Source of the DNA: Mucilaginibacter roseus
GTDB lineage: Bacteria > Bacteroidota > Bacteroidia > Sphingobacteriales > Sphingobacteriaceae
Direction of reading: 5' to 3'
NCBI RefSeq assembly: GCF_021215455.1
Contig: NZ_JAJPWV010000002.1
Coordinates: 62,001-126,000, forward strand
Length of the DNA stretch: 64,000 nucleotides
The translations under genes were made by a program, and so were the position numbers. Below are positions 61,902-64,000 of the stretch, piece by piece (position 1 is the stretch's first letter; every line of letters starts with the position of its first letter). The notes under the pieces are model-generated. The model was given only the letters and a program-made list of their open reading frames with translations. It ran no database searches and had not been told where the DNA came from.

Positions 61902-63143
61902 TTACAAAACAATTTCAGCATCTTCGGCATTAACACCCGGCTGTGTTTCAACGTGCTTTTTATCACGGAAGAAGATCAGGAACAGCAATAACACTGCTGC
62001 TGCAATACCCGCAGGCACCAGCCAAATGGCTTGCCAGTTATGTGAATCCGCTCCTGTTTTCCAATGATCTACTATCGGACCTGAAATGTACGAACCGATC
62101 AACATCCCCACACCATAAGTAGCCAGAGTGATAAAGCCCTGCGCGGCGCTTTTAAAGCGTTCGCCAGCCAAGTTATCCGTATAAATTTGACCCGTAACAA
62201 AGAAGAAATCGTAACAGATACCGTGCAGTACGATACCTGCGATCAGCATATAGTAATTGGTATCGGCATTGCCATAAGCAAAGAATATGTAACGGATCAC
62301 CCAGGCCACCATTCCCAGCGCCAACATTTTTTTCACGCCCAAGCGCACAAAAAATAATGGCATCAGCACCATGAATAAAAATTCAGACATCTGCCCTAAC
62401 GATTGCTTACCCGCAGCGGCAGTCATACCCACTTCATTCAGGAAACGGTTGGTAAAGTTATAGTAGAAAGCAAGCGGCACGCAAATAGCAACTGATGCCA
62501 GAAAGAATGTCAGATAAGACTTGTTTTTTAGTAACCCGATAGAATCCAGACCGATGATATCGCCAAAGGTGGTTTTCTGACCTTTTTTTGCCGGAGGGGT
62601 ATCAGGCAAGGTAAAGCTTAACAAACCTAATAGCAATGATGCCGTACCCGCCATTTTGAAGGTAAGCACTAATTGGTTGCTTTTTTCCCAGCCTAACCAA
62701 CCAATAGTAACACCGGCTACAATCCAGCCTATTGTGCCCAAAACACGGATGGGTGGAAACTCCTTGCTCGGATCCTTCATTTGCTTAAATGCCACTGAAT
62801 TAACCAGTGCTAACGTTGGCATATAAACAATCATGTAAGCTAAAATAACCGGGTAAAAACCTTCAAAGTTAGTTATTGTGGTAGCGTACCATAGCAGCGC
62901 GCTGCCTATCAGGTGTAAAACGCCCAACACTTTTTGCGCCGAAAAATATTTATCGGCAATTAAGCCCACAATGAATGGTGCAATAATAGCCCCCCATGAC
63001 TGGGTGGCATAAGCAACACCATTCTGAAAATCGGTAGCGTTAAGAGATTTTAGATACGTGCCCAGCGTAACAAACCAGCCACCCCAGATGAAAAACTCCA
63101 GGAACATCATGGCTGATAATTTAAAGCGGTTAGTAAAGGTCAT
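61902..63143 (-). CDS. MFS permease (nucleoside:H+ symporter-like)
   Basis: 413 residues, 12 spans. Start KLSAMMFLEFFIWGGWFVTL and GTIGWIVAGVTIGWLGWEKS are typical for the NupG-like MFS group (nucleoside_tran_1). In Bacteroidota it often accompanies DUF1080 and sugar-isomerase genes, so sugar import is as likely as nucleoside import. It lies between the cytochrome gene (27 bp upstream) and the isomerase (52 bp downstream). Confidence 0.88.
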   Translation of the reverse strand: MTFTNRFKLSAMMFLEFFIWGGWFVTLGTYLKSLNATDFQNGVAYATQSWGAIIAPFIVGLIADKYFSAQKVLGVLHLIGSALLWYATTITNFEGFYPVILAYMIVYMPTLALVNSVAFKQMKDPSKEFPPIRVLGTIGWIVAGVTIGWLGWEKSNQLVLTFKMAGTASLLLGLLSFTLPDTPPAKKGQKTTFGDIIGLDSIGLLKNKSYLTFFLASVAICVPLAFYYNFTNRFLNEVGMTAAAGKQSLGQMSEFLFMVLMPLFFVRLGVKKMLALGMVAWVIRYIFFAYGNADTNYYMLIAGIVLHGICYDFFFVTGQIYTDNLAGERFKSAAQGFITLATYGVGMLIGSYISGPIVDHWKTGADSHNWQAIWLVPAGIAAAVLLLFLIFFRDKKHVETQPGVNAEDAEIVL

Positions 63144-63170
63144 TTTTTATGGTCTGTTTTGGTTTAATTT

Positions 63171-63698
63171 TTATTTAACCGCTAATATATACTTTACCAT
63201 CTCTTTTGCATCATTTTTTGATACATTAGGATGCGGGCTCATCGGTATCTGGCCCCAGTTGCCCGAGCCTCCGTTTATTACCTTTTCGGCAAGCATGTCA
63301 ATATTGGCAGCGGTTGGCTTGTATTTTTTAGCCACATCAGCATACGCCGGGCCAACTAATTTAACATCTTCTTTATGGCATGACAGACAATCACTGGCTT
63401 TGATTAGCTCGCCGCCCTTTGCCGAGCCTGCAACGGCTTCGGGTTTCTCGGGCTTTTCGGCCTTCTCCGGTTTTTCAGGTTGTTCGGCTTTCTCTGGCTG
63501 TTCCTTTTTCTCAGCAGGAGGTTGCGATACCGGTTTATCCGCAGGTGTTAGCGTATCGTTGCCAGCAGCCGAGTCTGTTGCTACCACTTCTGTACCATCG
63601 GCTGCAGTTGTATCAGCATCCTCCGTTTTTGTTTTAGTTTCGCCACCGCATGAGGCGAACAGTGCACCTGCTGCAAGAATTATAAAAAGCTTTTTCAT
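63171..63698 (-). CDS. Mono-heme c-type cytochrome lipoprotein with Glu-Lys-Pro linker
   Basis: 175 residues. A lipobox (LAAGALFASCGGE) anchors it. The region about 20-90 is low-complexity, with a run of EKPEKAEKPEKPE-type units. The cytochrome domain (about 95-175) has CLSCHKEDVKLVGPAYADVA with the heme site CLSCH and a distal Met in IPMSPHPN. The linker may hold the heme away from the membrane. It probably accepts electrons from a sugar-oxidising enzyme whose gene may lie beyond the window. Confidence 0.88.
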   Translation of the reverse strand: MKKLFIILAAGALFASCGGETKTKTEDADTTAADGTEVVATDSAAGNDTLTPADKPVSQPPAEKKEQPEKAEQPEKPEKAEKPEKPEAVAGSAKGGELIKASDCLSCHKEDVKLVGPAYADVAKKYKPTAANIDMLAEKVINGGSGNWGQIPMSPHPNVSKNDAKEMVKYILAVK

Positions 63699-63720
63699 AG
63701 GTATAGTTTTAAGCTATTGG

Positions 63721-63750
63721 TAAAAAAGCCCTCTCCTTTTGGAGAGGGCT
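63721..63750 (-). terminator. Terminator after the right-end isomerase gene
   Basis: AGCCCTCTCC (63727-63736) and GGAGAGGGCT (63741-63750) form a 10-bp stem with a TTTT loop. Read on the minus strand it ends in six T, so it lies directly after the partial gene at 63762. Confidence 0.9.
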
Positions 63751-63761
63751 TGATTGAGGTT

Positions 63762-64000
63762 TTATTCCAACCCCAGCAATCTTCTGTTATACGCTTCGTC
63801 GCCGCCAGCTGATGCAAAGTCGTCAAAGGCGTGATCGGTTACGTGGATAATGTGGTTCTTGATAAACTCGGCACCTTCGCGCGCGCCGTCTTCCGGGTGT
63901 TTAAGGGCGCACTCCCATTCCAGTACGGCCCAGCCTTCAAAGTCGTAAGCCGCCATTTTGCTGAAGATCGCCTTAAAGTCAACCTGGCCATCGCCCAGTG
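63762..64000 (-). CDS. Sugar phosphate isomerase/epimerase-like protein, C-terminal part (partial)
   Basis: Reads leftward from the window edge; the start codon lies beyond 64000. The visible 78 or so residues read LGDGQVDFKAIFSKMAAYDF, then EGWAVLEWECALKHPEDG, AEFIKNHII and the end AYNRRLLGLE. This is the C-terminus of the AP-endonuclease-2-like barrel found in sugar isomerase/epimerase proteins. Any ATG inside the window (63956) is internal. It is probably a second, paralogous enzyme of the DUF1080 cluster. Confidence 0.75.
   Translation of the reverse strand, partial: LGDGQVDFKAIFSKMAAYDFEGWAVLEWECALKHPEDGAREGAEFIKNHIIHVTDHAFDDFASAGGDEAYNRRLLGLE

Noticed and set aside
63058-63723. 221-residue open frame opposite the cytochrome and MFS genes
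   Set aside because: Its Ser/Gly/Phe-rich repeats are the reverse reading of the Glu-Lys-Pro linker, not a real protein.
1-64000. CRISPR array, tRNA/rRNA genes, insertion sequences, prophage
   Set aside because: Nothing with regular repeat-spacer units, cloverleaf sequence, transposase or phage structural motifs was seen on reading; a formal search was not possible.

Overview
The window comes from a Bacteroidota chromosome, most likely a Sphingobacteriaceae member of the Mucilaginibacter/Pedobacter type. The signs are a SusC/SusD glycan-import pair, promoters of the TAnnTTTG (-7) class, few Shine-Dalgarno sites with several TTG/GTG starts, the Bacteroidota-type arginine operon with an ArgF'-like transcarbamylase, and an LptD that ends in Phe. 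The assignment is by gene content and recalled family knowledge; no database search was possible.

Left end (1-9.1 kb): the tail of a TonB-like gene; a leftward lptD-cinA-E2 acyltransferase set; two tandem N-acetylmuramoyl-L-alanine amidases and an MCE/MlaD lipid-transport protein running right; and a 2H phosphoesterase. All but the last two are cell-envelope or core functions.

9.1-18.6 kb: arginine biosynthesis (GNAT, argG, cupin, argC, argD, argF', then argB-proC after an inward-facing Na+/H+ antiporter). A promoter followed by a 41-residue ORF with three consecutive CGA (Arg) codons precedes the operon and looks like an attenuation leader peptide. Short G/C-rich palindromes occur between, across and inside the cupin and argC genes, where they encode peptides such as TPPSGGW; a larger composite repeat with CGTCATTGCGAG-type ends lies before argD.

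18.6-51.6 kb: a large L-fucose/galactose glycan utilisation island. It holds alpha-galactosidases (clan GH-D and GH36), a GH95 and a GH29 alpha-L-fucosidase, a two-catalytic-domain esterase, SusC/SusD with two surface lipoproteins, a sodium symporter, two mutarotases, galactokinase, and an oxidative L-fucose pathway (fucose dehydrogenase, lactonase, fuconate dehydratase, keto-deoxy-fuconate dehydrogenase, diketo-acid hydrolase) joined to LutABC, which can oxidise the lactate the pathway releases. Two AraC regulators flank or lie inside the island. Four promoters of the island share one architecture: two copies of a 13-bp motif (about WAATGGATAATNC) exactly 21 bp apart, with exactly 20 bp between the proximal copy and the -7 element. 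This appears to be a specific regulon, and the AraC gene at 25253 is the best candidate regulator.

51.7-60.1 kb: mixed genes (AraC, choice-of-anchor I lipoprotein, PGRP-type amidase with two SH3 domains but no signal peptide, pirin, HEAT-like protein, small hypothetical, diheme cytochrome c, SDR, topoisomerase IB).

60.2-64 kb: a leftward cluster of sugar isomerase/epimerase-like proteins, DUF1080 protein, MFS permease and a c-type cytochrome, of the type linked with 3-keto-sugar metabolism. No tRNA, rRNA, CRISPR array, insertion sequence or prophage was recognised.
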